From: JACQHM01 sp964535215
Lineage (GTDB): Bacteria > Methylomirabilota > Methylomirabilia > Methylomirabilales > JACQHM01
Assembly (NCBI GenBank): GCA_964535215.1
Contig: CAZHST010000046.1
Coordinates: forward strand, 1-24,412
Direction: 5' to 3'
Length of the DNA: 24,412 nucleotides
The notes below the pieces were generated by a model. That model saw nothing but the letters and a program-made list of their open reading frames with translations, searched no databases and was not told the DNA's origin. Of the stretch, positions 14,106 to 21,719 are shown in pieces (the first letter of the stretch is position 1; the number at the start of each line of letters is the position of its first letter). Both the position numbers and the translations under genes were made by a program.

Positions 14106-14696
14106 ATGAAGGGAAAATCGAAAAGGAAGCTGGCTTTGGAGGTGGCTGAGTTATATCCACCGCAAGGAGAGTGGACAGAGGAGGACTACTTTGCCCTTCC
14201 CGAGACCAACCGCTATGTGGAGCTTTCGGAGGGAAGGCTCATCATGCCGCCGCATCCGACCAGAAGGCATCAGGTCGCCGTCTTAGAATTGGCTGTCCGC
14301 TTAAGGCAATTTGTGCGAGAGAGGGATCTGGGAGAGGTGGGGATTGCCCCTTTACCTGTGAGGCTCTGGCCCGGCAAAATTCGGGAGCCGGATATTCTCT
14401 TCGTCGCGAAAGAGCGGGCTGACCGGATTGGCGAACAAGTGGTTGGGGTCCCTGACTTGGTGATCGAGGTGGTCTCTCCATCGACGGAGAGGATTGATCG
14501 AGTCGAGAAGTTTGTAGAATATGCTCAAGCAGGGGTAAGCGAATACTGGCTGGTAGACCTGGAGGAGGGCACAATTGAAGTCTATGCCTTGAAGGAAGGG
14601 GCTTATCTCCTCTCGGGGAGGTCCACGCGTGGCCAAACCGCCGGCTCGCAAATCCTTCCTGGCTTCGCGGTTCCCGTTGATGAGGTTCTTGGTTAG
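14106..14696 (+). CDS. Uma2-family (DUF820) putative PD-(D/E)xK nuclease-fold protein
   Basis: The 196-residue protein shows the Uma2 pattern: RYVELSEGRLI (37-46), REPDILFV with Asp96, PDLVIEVVSPST with Glu121, then VEKFVEYAQAGVSEYWLVD. This family has the PD-(D/E)xK restriction-endonuclease fold; its biological role is not established, and members are frequent in accessory DNA. Codon use is visibly less GC-rich than in the flanking guaA and dnaE blocks, suggesting separate origin. It starts 22 bases after guaA and is followed by disrupted DNA. Confidence 0.85.
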   Translation: MKGKSKRKLALEVAELYPPQGEWTEEDYFALPETNRYVELSEGRLIMPPHPTRRHQVAVLELAVRLRQFVRERDLGEVGIAPLPVRLWPGKIREPDILFVAKERADRIGEQVVGVPDLVIEVVSPSTERIDRVEKFVEYAQAGVSEYWLVDLEEGTIEVYALKEGAYLLSGRSTRGQTAGSQILPGFAVPVDEVLG

Positions 14697-14712
14697 CTGA
14701 AGAGGGCTTGGG

Positions 14713-14949
14713 ATGAGGAAAGCGAAAGAGCCCACTCGATATAAGGTTGAAGAATATAGAAAGGCATTGCAGAAGTACGCACCGGTCCATGATGGCAAGC
14801 TCTTATCTGAAAATTGCCGGGGACTTTATCCAGAAGCTCAGGGTTTAGTGTCTTCCTTACGGGAGGTAGCGTTCCTCTCCATGGTGACGGCGGCCATCGA
14901 GGCCTCCGGCCCCGGGACCTACGGCCGGATGCGGGCTGGCGTCATCTGA
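14713..14949 (+). CDS. Doubtful 78-residue open frame across a composition change
   Basis: The frame begins MRKAKEPTRYKVEEYRKALQ with A/T-rich codons up to about codon 50, then changes to GC-rich codons (VTAAIEASGPGTYGRMRAGVI, stop 14947-14949). I recognise no family. The change in codon use inside one frame suggests two unrelated fragments joined by chance. It could be a small accessory protein coupled to Uma2, but a chimeric remnant is more likely. Confidence 0.25.
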   Translation: MRKAKEPTRYKVEEYRKALQKYAPVHDGKLLSENCRGLYPEAQGLVSSLREVAFLSMVTAAIEASGPGTYGRMRAGVI

Positions 14950-15063
14950 AGAAGGGGTCGTGAACGGGCTCCATCGGCGACTACAGCCTCCGGCTCACCG
15001 CCTGGGTCGTCCAGGATGGTCGGCCGATGGTCTCGTGGCTCGTTTGCCCGTACACCTCAGGGA
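14870..15063 (+). pseudogene. Frameshifted remnant of an unidentified GC-rich gene
   Basis: One frame reads SMVTAAIEASGPGTYGRMRA to a stop at 14947-14949. A second frame, open from 14964 and without a good start, reads TGSIGDYSLRLTAWVVQDGR and continues PMVSWLVCPYTSGIDH to a stop at 15061-15063. Both have the codon bias of the surrounding core genes, so a once continuous gene now broken by a frameshift and 5' loss is likely. The original function could not be recognised. Confidence 0.4.
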
Positions 15064-15095
15064 TTGACCATTAGTAATAAGGAGAGGGGGGCGTC

Positions 15096-15380
15096 ATGAA
15101 CGACCGGCTGGGCTATCAGGTCGAGGTCATAGCGGCGGCCTTGGTCTCGCTGCTCCGGATCCAGGTGGCCAGCGCCCTTTTCCCCGGGCGGGGGTTCTTC
15201 GCCCTTTCCCCGGCGGAGCAGAACATCGTCAACACCCAGACCCAGATCCTCATCCAAGACTCCAAGTGGTCCATCTTTCAGCGGGAGGACTTCCAGAGGT
15301 TCCTCGCCACCCCTCCCACTCCTCCCCAACCGCCCGGGCGGTCGGAGGGGAAGGTGGAGGAATCAGGGCAGTACCTATGA
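15096..15380 (+). CDS. Small hypothetical protein
   Basis: The 94-residue product has a mildly hydrophobic N-terminal stretch (VIAAALVSLLRIQVASALF) too broken by charge to be a clear membrane span, then QNIVNTQTQILIQDSKWSIF and a proline-rich tail. Evidence for translation: AAGGAG (15079-15084) upstream, GC-rich third positions like its neighbours, and a four-base ATGA overlap with the ybaK-like gene, which points to coupled translation. No domain was recognised and the function is unknown. Confidence 0.6.
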   Translation: MNDRLGYQVEVIAAALVSLLRIQVASALFPGRGFFALSPAEQNIVNTQTQILIQDSKWSIFQREDFQRFLATPPTPPQPPGRSEGKVEESGQYL

Positions 15381-15880
15381 AACCGGCCGGGGCGAGAAAA
15401 GACGAGGCCCCTCCCTGGGATGAGTGGGACCTCCTCTCCTATCTGACCGAAACCGGCATCGAGGCCGAGCTGTTGGCCCCCGGGGTCGAGACGAAAACGG
15501 TGGAGAAGGCCGCCAGGGCCTTAAACGTTCTCCCGGAGCAGGTGGTCAAGTCGCTTCTCTTCGAGGCAAAGGGAGGGGGGTTACTGATGGTCGTGGCTGC
15601 GGGGAAGGCCAAGGTGAGTCCGACCCGCCTCCAGGAGCTGACCGGCATCCGGGGGTGGAAGCTGGCGAAGCCCGAGGTGGTGGTCCGGGTGACCGGCTAT
15701 CCCGCCGGGGGGCTCCCTCCCATCGGCCACAGGACCCCGCTCCGGGTCATCGTGGACCGGCGGGTGGCCGCCTTCCCCTATGTCTACGCCGGCGGGGGAT
15801 CATCCCAGGTCATGGTGAAGCTGAAGCCGATTGACATCATCCGGCTGAACGGGGCTGAGGTGAGAGACGTCGTGGAGTGA
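15377..15880 (+). CDS. YbaK/EbsC-type aminoacyl-tRNA deacylase
   Basis: From ATG 15377 the protein has 167 residues, the usual size of stand-alone YbaK/ProX domains. Family features include VVKSLLFEAKGGGLLMVVAAG with the lysine of the editing pocket, then a VTGYPAGGLPPIGH motif and a DRRVAAFPYVYAGGGSSQVM segment. These enzymes hydrolyse mischarged aminoacyl-tRNA in trans, for example Cys-tRNA-Pro; the precise substrate is not readable here. ATGA links it to the upstream gene, and its stop overlaps the GTG at 15877 ahead of dnaE. A longer frame from 15266 exists, but it would overlap the upstream gene by over 100 bases. Confidence 0.88.
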   Translation: MKPAGARKDEAPPWDEWDLLSYLTETGIEAELLAPGVETKTVEKAARALNVLPEQVVKSLLFEAKGGGLLMVVAAGKAKVSPTRLQELTGIRGWKLAKPEVVVRVTGYPAGGLPPIGHRTPLRVIVDRRVAAFPYVYAGGGSSQVMVKLKPIDIIRLNGAEVRDVVE

Positions 15881-15909
15881 ACAGGTCCCTGATGAGGAAA
15901 GGAGGGGTA

Positions 15910-18900
15910 ATGCCAAACTCCAACTTCGTCCATCTGCACGTTCACAGCCAGTACAGCCTGCTGGACGGGGCCTGCCATCTGGACCGGATGGTCGCCAAGG
16001 CCAAGGAGTACGGGATGCCGGCCCTGGCCTTGACCGACCACGGCAACCTCTTCGGGGCCATTGACTTTTACCTGGCAGCCAAGGCCGCCGGGATCAAGCC
16101 CATCCTGGGCGTGGAGCTCTACATCGCCCCCCGGAGCCGGTTCGAGCGCTCGGGGGAGGACGGGACCTATGAGGGGGCGAACCATGCCACCATCCTGGTG
16201 AAGGATCTCCAAGGCTATAAGAACCTGCTGAAGCTGGTCACGGCCGGCTACCTGGAGGGCTTCTACTACAAGCCCCGGGTTGATAAGGAGCTCTTGGCCA
16301 AGTATCATGAAGGCCTCATCATGCTTTCAGGCTGTCTGAACTGCGAGATGGCCCGCCTCCTCGCCTCGGGGGAGGAGAAGAAGGCCCTGGAGGTGGCCGG
16401 CTGGTACCGGGAGGTCTTCGGCCCCGAGAACTATTTCCTGGAGGTTCAGGACCACGGGATGGCCGAACAGCGGAGGGTCAACCAGGGGATCCTGCGGATC
16501 GCCAAGGCCCTGGACGCCCCCATCGTGGCCACGAACGACGTCCACTATCTGAACGCCGCGGACGCCTTCGCCCACGAGGTCCTCCTCTGCATCCAGACGG
16601 GGAAGACGATGAAAGATCCGGATCGGTGGCGCTTTGCCGCCGACCAGTTTTTCTTAAAGTCCCCTGAGGAGATGGGGGAGGTCTTCGGGCACGAAATCCC
16701 TGAGGCCTTGAAGAACACCTTGGCCGTCGCCGAGCGGTGCAACCTGGAGCTTCCCTTCGGCCGGCTTCTCCTCCCGAAGTACCCGGTCCCCGAGGGCCAC
16801 ACCCAGGAGAGCTTCCTGGAACAGTTGGCCTACGAGGGGTTAAAGATCCGCTACCCGGATCCCTCCCAGGAGGTCCTGGACAGGCTGAAGTATGAGCTCG
16901 AGGTCATCAAGAAGACGGGTTATGCCAGCTACTTTCTCGTGGTCTGGGACTTCGTCCGGTTCGCCAAGAGTCGGGGGATCGCGGTAGGGCCGGGCCGGGG
17001 CTCGGCGGCCGGATCCCTCGTCGCCTACTGCCTGGGGATCACCAACATTGACCCCATCCGCTACGGCCTAATCTTTGAACGGTTCCTGAACCCCGAGCGG
17101 GTCTCCATGCCCGATATGGACATCGACTTCTCCGACGACAGACGGGACGAGGTGATCGAATACGTCACCGAGCGGTACGGCCGGGAGAACGTGACCCAGA
17201 TCATCACCTTCGGGACCATGGGCGCCAAGGCGGTTATCCGGGACGTGGGACGGGCCCTCGGCATGCCGTACGGCGAGGTGGACCGGATCGCCAAGATGGT
17301 GCCGAATGTCCTGAACATCACCTTGGACGAGGCCCTGGCCCAGAGCCCTCCCCTTCAAGAGGCGGTGAACACCCGGCCGGAGGTTCAGGAGCTGTGGCGG
17401 ATCGCCCGGTCCCTGGAGGGGTTGACCCGCCACGCCTCCACCCACGCCGCCGGGGTCGTCATCTCCAGCGAGCCTTTAATCGAGCATGTCCCCCTCTACA
17501 AGGGGGCCAAGGGGGAGGTGACCACCCAGTACGCGATGGGGGCCATCGAGAAGATCGGTCTCCTGAAGATGGATTTCCTGGGCCTTCGGACCTTGACCGT
17601 CATCGCCAACACCGTCAAGCTCGTCACCCAGACCCGCGGCATCACCCTGGACATGGATGCCATCCCCTTGGACGACAGGAAGACCTTCCAGCTCCTCTCG
17701 GAGGCCAGGACCACCGGGATCTTCCAGCTGGAATCCCCGGGGATGCGGGATCTCCTGAAGCGCCTTCGGCCCAACCGCTTCGAGGACCTGATCGCCATCC
17801 TCGCCCTCTACCGCCCGGGCCCCATGGTCCTGATTGATGAGTTCATCGCCCGCCGCCATGGGCGGGTGAAGATCACCTACGATCACCCGCTCCTGGAGCC
17901 GATCTTGAAGGACACGTACGGGATCTGTATCTATCAGGAGCAGGTCCTGCACATGGCGAAAGAGCTGGCCGGGTTCAGCATGGGCGAGGCCGACGTCCTT
18001 CGGAAGGCCATGGGGAAGAAGGACCCGGAAACGATGGCCAAGCAGCGGCGGAAATTTGTCGAGGGGGCCAAGGCCCGGGGGATCCCCGAGAAGAAGGCGG
18101 AGCAGGTCTTTGACCTCATCTCCCGCTTTGCCGGCTACGCCTTCAATCGCAGCCACTCGACGGCGTATGCCATTGTGGCCTATCAGACCGCCTATCTGAA
18201 GGCCCACTACCCGGTGGAGTTCATGGCCGCCCTCTTAAGCTCCGAGATGAACGACACGAGCAAGATCGTCAGGTGTATTGAGGAGTGCCGGCAGATGGGG
18301 ATCGAGGTCCTCCCGCCCGATGTGAACCTGTCCGATCACGCCTTCACGGTGGTTCAGGGGAAGATCCGCTTCGGCCTGGTGGCGCTCAAGAACGTGGGGG
18401 AGGCGGCCATCCAATCCATCCTGATGGCCCGGAAGCGGGGTGGCCCCTTCCGTTCCCTCTTTGACTTCTGTGAACGGGTGGACCTGCGGGTGGTGAACAA
18501 GCGGGTCATCGAGAGCCTGATCAAGGGGGGGGCCTTCGATTCGCTGGGGGCGCGGCGATCCCAGCTCATGGCCGTCGTGGACCGGGCCATGGAGGCGGCG
18601 ACCGCCTCGCAGAAGGCCAGGCTGAACGGCCAGCCTTCCCTCCTCGACATGCTGGGAACCTTCACCAGGCCCGAGCGGCCGGAGCCTTCCCTCCCCGACA
18701 CCCCCGAGTGGTCCAGGGAGGAGCGGCTTTCCGGGGAGAAGGAGATCCTGGGGTTCTACATCACCGGGCACCCCCTGGCCGAGTTCCAGGAGACCATCCG
18801 CCGGTTCAGCACGACCACCATTGACGAGCTTCCCTTGAAGAAGGACAAGGAAACGGTCAGGCTCTGCGCCATCATCACGGCCGTCAAGGAGATCACCACC

Positions 18901-19350
18901 CGAAGCGGCGAGCGGATGGCCTTCCTAACGCTGGAGGATCTGGCGGGGACCGTCGAGGCGGTGGCCTTCCCCGAGGTGTACCGGCAGCACATGCTGGACC
19001 TGGTGAAGGATGCGGCCGTCCTGGTCCGGGGACAGGTGGATCACGCCGAGGAGACGGTGAAGCTTCTCCTGACCGAGGTCCGGCCCCTGACCCCTGTCCG
19101 CGGGAACGGAAGCCAGCGGATCGCGGTCTCGATCCCTGAAGAGCGTCTGACCCGGGAGGCCCTGGGGCGCCTCCGGGCCCTCCTGGAGTGGCATCCGGGA
19201 TCGGCCCCCCTCCACCTTCGGATCCGGATCGCAGAAGAACAGGTGACGATCGCCTGTTCCCCCAAGCTCTCCATCGAGCCGAGTGAGGGCTTCAAACAGG
19301 AGATCGAGGAGCTGTTCGGCCCCGGGTCCGTCTCTACGTTCACATCCTAG
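15910..19350 (+). CDS. dnaE: DNA polymerase III subunit alpha
   Basis: From ATG 15910 the product is 1146 residues, in the DnaE1 range. The N-terminal PHP domain (HLHVHSQYSLLDG, ALTDHGNLFGA, GVELYIA, SGCLNCE, NDVHYL) keeps the metal-ligand pattern that is lost in E. coli. Polymerase catalytic aspartates are Asp402 and Asp404 in PDMDIDF and Asp555 in KMDFLGL. THAAGVVIS, tandem helix-hairpin-helix segments (about 820-880) and a C-terminal OB fold (VRLCAIITAVKEITTRSGER, then MAFLTLEDL) follow. It is the replicative polymerase catalytic subunit. ATG 15910 is preferred over GTG 15877 and ATG 15892, because AAAGGAGGGG (15898-15907) is ideally placed and MPNSNFVHLHVH fits homologues. Confidence 0.97.
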   Translation: MPNSNFVHLHVHSQYSLLDGACHLDRMVAKAKEYGMPALALTDHGNLFGAIDFYLAAKAAGIKPILGVELYIAPRSRFERSGEDGTYEGANHATILVKDLQGYKNLLKLVTAGYLEGFYYKPRVDKELLAKYHEGLIMLSGCLNCEMARLLASGEEKKALEVAGWYREVFGPENYFLEVQDHGMAEQRRVNQGILRIAKALDAPIVATNDVHYLNAADAFAHEVLLCIQTGKTMKDPDRWRFAADQFFLKSPEEMGEVFGHEIPEALKNTLAVAERCNLELPFGRLLLPKYPVPEGHTQESFLEQLAYEGLKIRYPDPSQEVLDRLKYELEVIKKTGYASYFLVVWDFVRFAKSRGIAVGPGRGSAAGSLVAYCLGITNIDPIRYGLIFERFLNPERVSMPDMDIDFSDDRRDEVIEYVTERYGRENVTQIITFGTMGAKAVIRDVGRALGMPYGEVDRIAKMVPNVLNITLDEALAQSPPLQEAVNTRPEVQELWRIARSLEGLTRHASTHAAGVVISSEPLIEHVPLYKGAKGEVTTQYAMGAIEKIGLLKMDFLGLRTLTVIANTVKLVTQTRGITLDMDAIPLDDRKTFQLLSEARTTGIFQLESPGMRDLLKRLRPNRFEDLIAILALYRPGPMVLIDEFIARRHGRVKITYDHPLLEPILKDTYGICIYQEQVLHMAKELAGFSMGEADVLRKAMGKKDPETMAKQRRKFVEGAKARGIPEKKAEQVFDLISRFAGYAFNRSHSTAYAIVAYQTAYLKAHYPVEFMAALLSSEMNDTSKIVRCIEECRQMGIEVLPPDVNLSDHAFTVVQGKIRFGLVALKNVGEAAIQSILMARKRGGPFRSLFDFCERVDLRVVNKRVIESLIKGGAFDSLGARRSQLMAVVDRAMEAATASQKARLNGQPSLLDMLGTFTRPERPEPSLPDTPEWSREERLSGEKEILGFYITGHPLAEFQETIRRFSTTTIDELPLKKDKETVRLCAIITAVKEITTRSGERMAFLTLEDLAGTVEAVAFPEVYRQHMLDLVKDAAVLVRGQVDHAEETVKLLLTEVRPLTPVRGNGSQRIAVSIPEERLTREALGRLRALLEWHPGSAPLHLRIRIAEEQVTIACSPKLSIEPSEGFKQEIEELFGPGSVSTFTS

Positions 19351-19616
19351 CGGGTCCGCTTCGTGTTCATTTCAGTGGGGATTCTTGTAGGAGAGCTTGA
19401 AGGGATAGTCTCGGAACCTCTCCATGTCAGGGATGGATCCGCCGCCATCGAGCAGAGCTTGACGACTTTCCCAGGTTCCAGCTCATAATCAACAGCCCGG
19501 CGTATGACCTCGTCTTCGTAGCCGGGGAAGGCCAGCGAGATATCTACGGGACAGCCGTTGGAGGCCCGGACGAGCACGACACGGTTCTGTTGAGCGAAGG
19601 CGACAGACCTCCTCCT
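19347..19616 (-). pseudogene. Decayed nucleotidyltransferase (AbiEii-like) fragment
   Basis: On the minus strand, directly after the AAA ATPase stop and in the same frame, the sequence reads SVAFAQQNRVVLVRASNGCP and continues VDISLAFPGYEDEVIRRAVDYELEPGKVVKLCS. This resembles the middle of small nucleotidyltransferase-fold proteins of the AbiEii/DUF type (V-x-L-x-x-A-S-N-G-x-P-V-D-I). There is no start region and no catalytic GS(x)D upstream, and the family similarity ends after about KLCSMAA. A different frame then reads SIPDMERFRDYPFKLSYKNP to a stop at 19374-19372. It is best read as a truncated, frameshifted remnant in the convergent gap between dnaE and the ATPase gene. The exact family is uncertain. 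Confidence 0.45.
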
Positions 19617-21098
19617 CTAGCTCGCCATCACGGCCCGGCCCCTAGCCCACTCCCGGAGAGACTCGATCTCCTCCTGCCGCAGGACCGAGAGGGGACAGGT
19701 CTCCTTCAGCTCCTCCAGGAGGATCGGGGTGGTGACCTCGGTCCCCCGGGAGAAGGCAGTGTAAAGGGCGGAGACGGTGGCCTGCTCGATCTCGGCCCCG
19801 CTGAACCCCTCGCTCTCAGCCGCTAAAGCGTTCAGATCGAAGGCGGAGGGGTCCCGCTTCCGTTTCTTTAAATGGATGGCGAAGATCTCCTTCCGCTCTT
19901 CCAGGGTAGGAAGATCAATGAAAAAGATCTCGTCGAAGCGCCCTTTCCGGGTGAGTTCCGGGGGGAGGCTTTGGAGGCTGTTACAGGTGGCGGCGACGAA
20001 GGCGGGGGCCTTTCGATCCTGGAGCCAGCCTAGGAGCCGTCCGAAGATCCTCCGGGAGAGGCCGGCGTCGGCCTCTGAGCTTCCCACGTAGGTGAACCCC
20101 TTCTCGATCTCATCAATCATCAGGACACAGGGGGCCATCCGCTCGGCCATCCCCAGGGCCTTCTCCAGGTTCTTCTCCGATTCTCCAATATACTTGTCGT
20201 AGAGCCGGCCCGGCTCCAGCTTCAAGAGGGCCAGGTCCCACTCCTTGGCGATGGCCTTGGCCGCCAGGCTTTTGCCACACCCCTGCACACCCAGCAGGAG
20301 GATCCCCTTTGGTGGATCCAGGCCGAACCGCCCGGCCTCAGGGGTAAAGGCCTTCTTCCGTTTCTCCAGCCATCGCTTCAGGTTCTTCAACCCCCCGACC
20401 TGGGCCATCCCCTCCTCGCGAGGGTAATACTCCAGGATGCCCTCCTTCCCGATCATCTCCTTCTTGATCTCGATGATGAGCTGGAGGTCCTTCCCCGTCA
20501 GGGCCAGGTCGTCGAAGACGGCCCGGGTCACGGCCCGCTCGGCCTCGAAGAGGGTCAGGCCCTTCAGGCTCTCGGCAAGGCGCTCGAACTCTTCCTGGGA
20601 GAGGTCCACCTTGAACTTGTGGCGGCTGGAGAGGTCTTTCAGGGTGTTTCTGACCAGGACCTTCAGCTCCTGCTCCGAGGGGAGTTCCAGCTCGAGGAGG
20701 GCCGTGATCTTTTCCAGCTCAGGCGGGATGTCAATGTGCGGGGCCGAGAGGATGATGGCCCTCCGATACCAGGAGGTGAGCTTTGAAAGGTCCAGGAGCT
20801 TCCGGACGACCTCCACCTCGTGCAGGTACCGGTGGAGGTCCTTCATGAGATAGATCCCCTCCCCTTTCATGGAGGCGATGTTGCTCAGGGCCTTCAAGGG
20901 CTGCTGGGTGTCATAGAGGGAGTTATCTAAGCCTGAGCGTTTCAGGCCCTCGGTCACCGTCCAGAGGAAGAGGGGGATGCCGAGGGAGGCCGAGAGGGCC
21001 TTCAGCATGTCCTCGACCCGCTCCTCCTCGTACGTCTCGACGGCGATCAGAGGATAGCGAGAGTTGATCAGAACCTCCAGGTCCTTGGGCGCTGGCAC
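19617..21098 (-). CDS. Ycf46-like AAA+ ATPase
   Basis: The 493-residue protein has an N-terminal non-ATPase region (1-230, beginning LEVLINSRYPLIAVETYEEE) and a C-terminal AAA+ module. Walker A is GVQGCGKS (270-277), Walker B VLMIDE (325-330), sensor-1 Asn373 in ATCNS, and the arginine-finger region RKGRFDE (384-390); the lid follows with FSGAEIEQA. Length and both halves match the Ycf46 group found in cyanobacteria, plastids and many other bacteria. Its role is poorly defined; in cyanobacteria it has been linked to inorganic-carbon use and photosynthesis regulation. It begins (GTG, with GAGGGGG upstream) 24 bases after leuD, so it is probably co-transcribed with leuCD. Confidence 0.88.
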   Translation of the reverse strand: MPAPKDLEVLINSRYPLIAVETYEEERVEDMLKALSASLGIPLFLWTVTEGLKRSGLDNSLYDTQQPLKALSNIASMKGEGIYLMKDLHRYLHEVEVVRKLLDLSKLTSWYRRAIILSAPHIDIPPELEKITALLELELPSEQELKVLVRNTLKDLSSRHKFKVDLSQEEFERLAESLKGLTLFEAERAVTRAVFDDLALTGKDLQLIIEIKKEMIGKEGILEYYPREEGMAQVGGLKNLKRWLEKRKKAFTPEAGRFGLDPPKGILLLGVQGCGKSLAAKAIAKEWDLALLKLEPGRLYDKYIGESEKNLEKALGMAERMAPCVLMIDEIEKGFTYVGSSEADAGLSRRIFGRLLGWLQDRKAPAFVAATCNSLQSLPPELTRKGRFDEIFFIDLPTLEERKEIFAIHLKKRKRDPSAFDLNALAAESEGFSGAEIEQATVSALYTAFSRGTEVTTPILLEELKETCPLSVLRQEEIESLREWARGRAVMAS

Positions 21099-21122
21099 CC
21101 GTTTCCCCCTCTGGGAGGGTCT

Positions 21123-21719
21123 TCAGAAGCCGGTGATGTAGGGGAGGCTTTTCGCGACCCGCTCAATGGCCTCTCCCGCCTCCAGGAGGACCCCGGTGGC
21201 GTTCCAGGTCCCTGAAAGGAGCTGGTGGCGGGCCCCGTCCGGGATCCTGGCGGGGATCGTCCGGTCCCCAAAGTGGACGAGCTGGCTCTCGACATCGAGC
21301 CGGATCTCCCGCTCCGGGTGACGGGCAACGGCCTCCATCAACCAGGCGACATCCTCGGCATGAGCGGCGAGGCAGGGGATGCCAAGGGCGGTGCAGTTCC
21401 CGAAGAAGATCTCGGCAAAGGACTCGCCCACGATCCCCCGGATGCCCCAGCGCCTCAAGGCCTCCGGGGCGTGCTCCCGGGAGGAGCCGCAGCCGAAGTT
21501 TCGGCCGACGACGAGGATCGAAGCCCCTTTGTAACGGGCCTGATTGAAAGGGTGGTCAGGCTTCTCCCGCCGCTCGTCCTCGAAGACGTGGGCCTCCAGA
21601 CCCTCGAAGGTCACGCTCTTTAAGAACCGGGCGGGGATGATCCGGTCGGTGTCAATGTCGTGGCCGGGGAGGGGGATGCCACGGCCGATGATCTGCCGTC
21701 GGATGTCGCTCTGGCTCAC
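21123..21719 (-). CDS. leuD: 3-isopropylmalate dehydratase, small subunit
   Basis: The 198-residue LeuD carries HDIDTDRIIPARFLK near the N-terminus and the substrate-binding loop GRNFGCGSSREHAPEAL. With LeuC it isomerises 2-isopropylmalate to 3-isopropylmalate in leucine synthesis. The length and N-terminal extension match the bacterial type that pairs with a LeuC of about 470 residues. Its ATG overlaps the leuC stop by four bases (ATGA), so translation is coupled. Confidence 0.96.
   Translation of the reverse strand: MSQSDIRRQIIGRGIPLPGHDIDTDRIIPARFLKSVTFEGLEAHVFEDERREKPDHPFNQARYKGASILVVGRNFGCGSSREHAPEALRRWGIRGIVGESFAEIFFGNCTALGIPCLAAHAEDVAWLMEAVARHPEREIRLDVESQLVHFGDRTIPARIPDGARHQLLSGTWNATGVLLEAGEAIERVAKSLPYITGF

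Larger units (their letters stand above)
14697..15095. other. Disrupted region with gene remnants
   Basis: About 400 bp separate the Uma2 gene from the small gene at 15096. The first part (to about 14860) is A-rich; the rest returns to high GC, so a junction probably lies near 14860. Two reading-frame fragments are described separately. No repeats, RNA gene or clear promoter was seen. AAGGAG at 15079-15084 is the ribosome binding site of the next gene. Confidence 0.5.
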
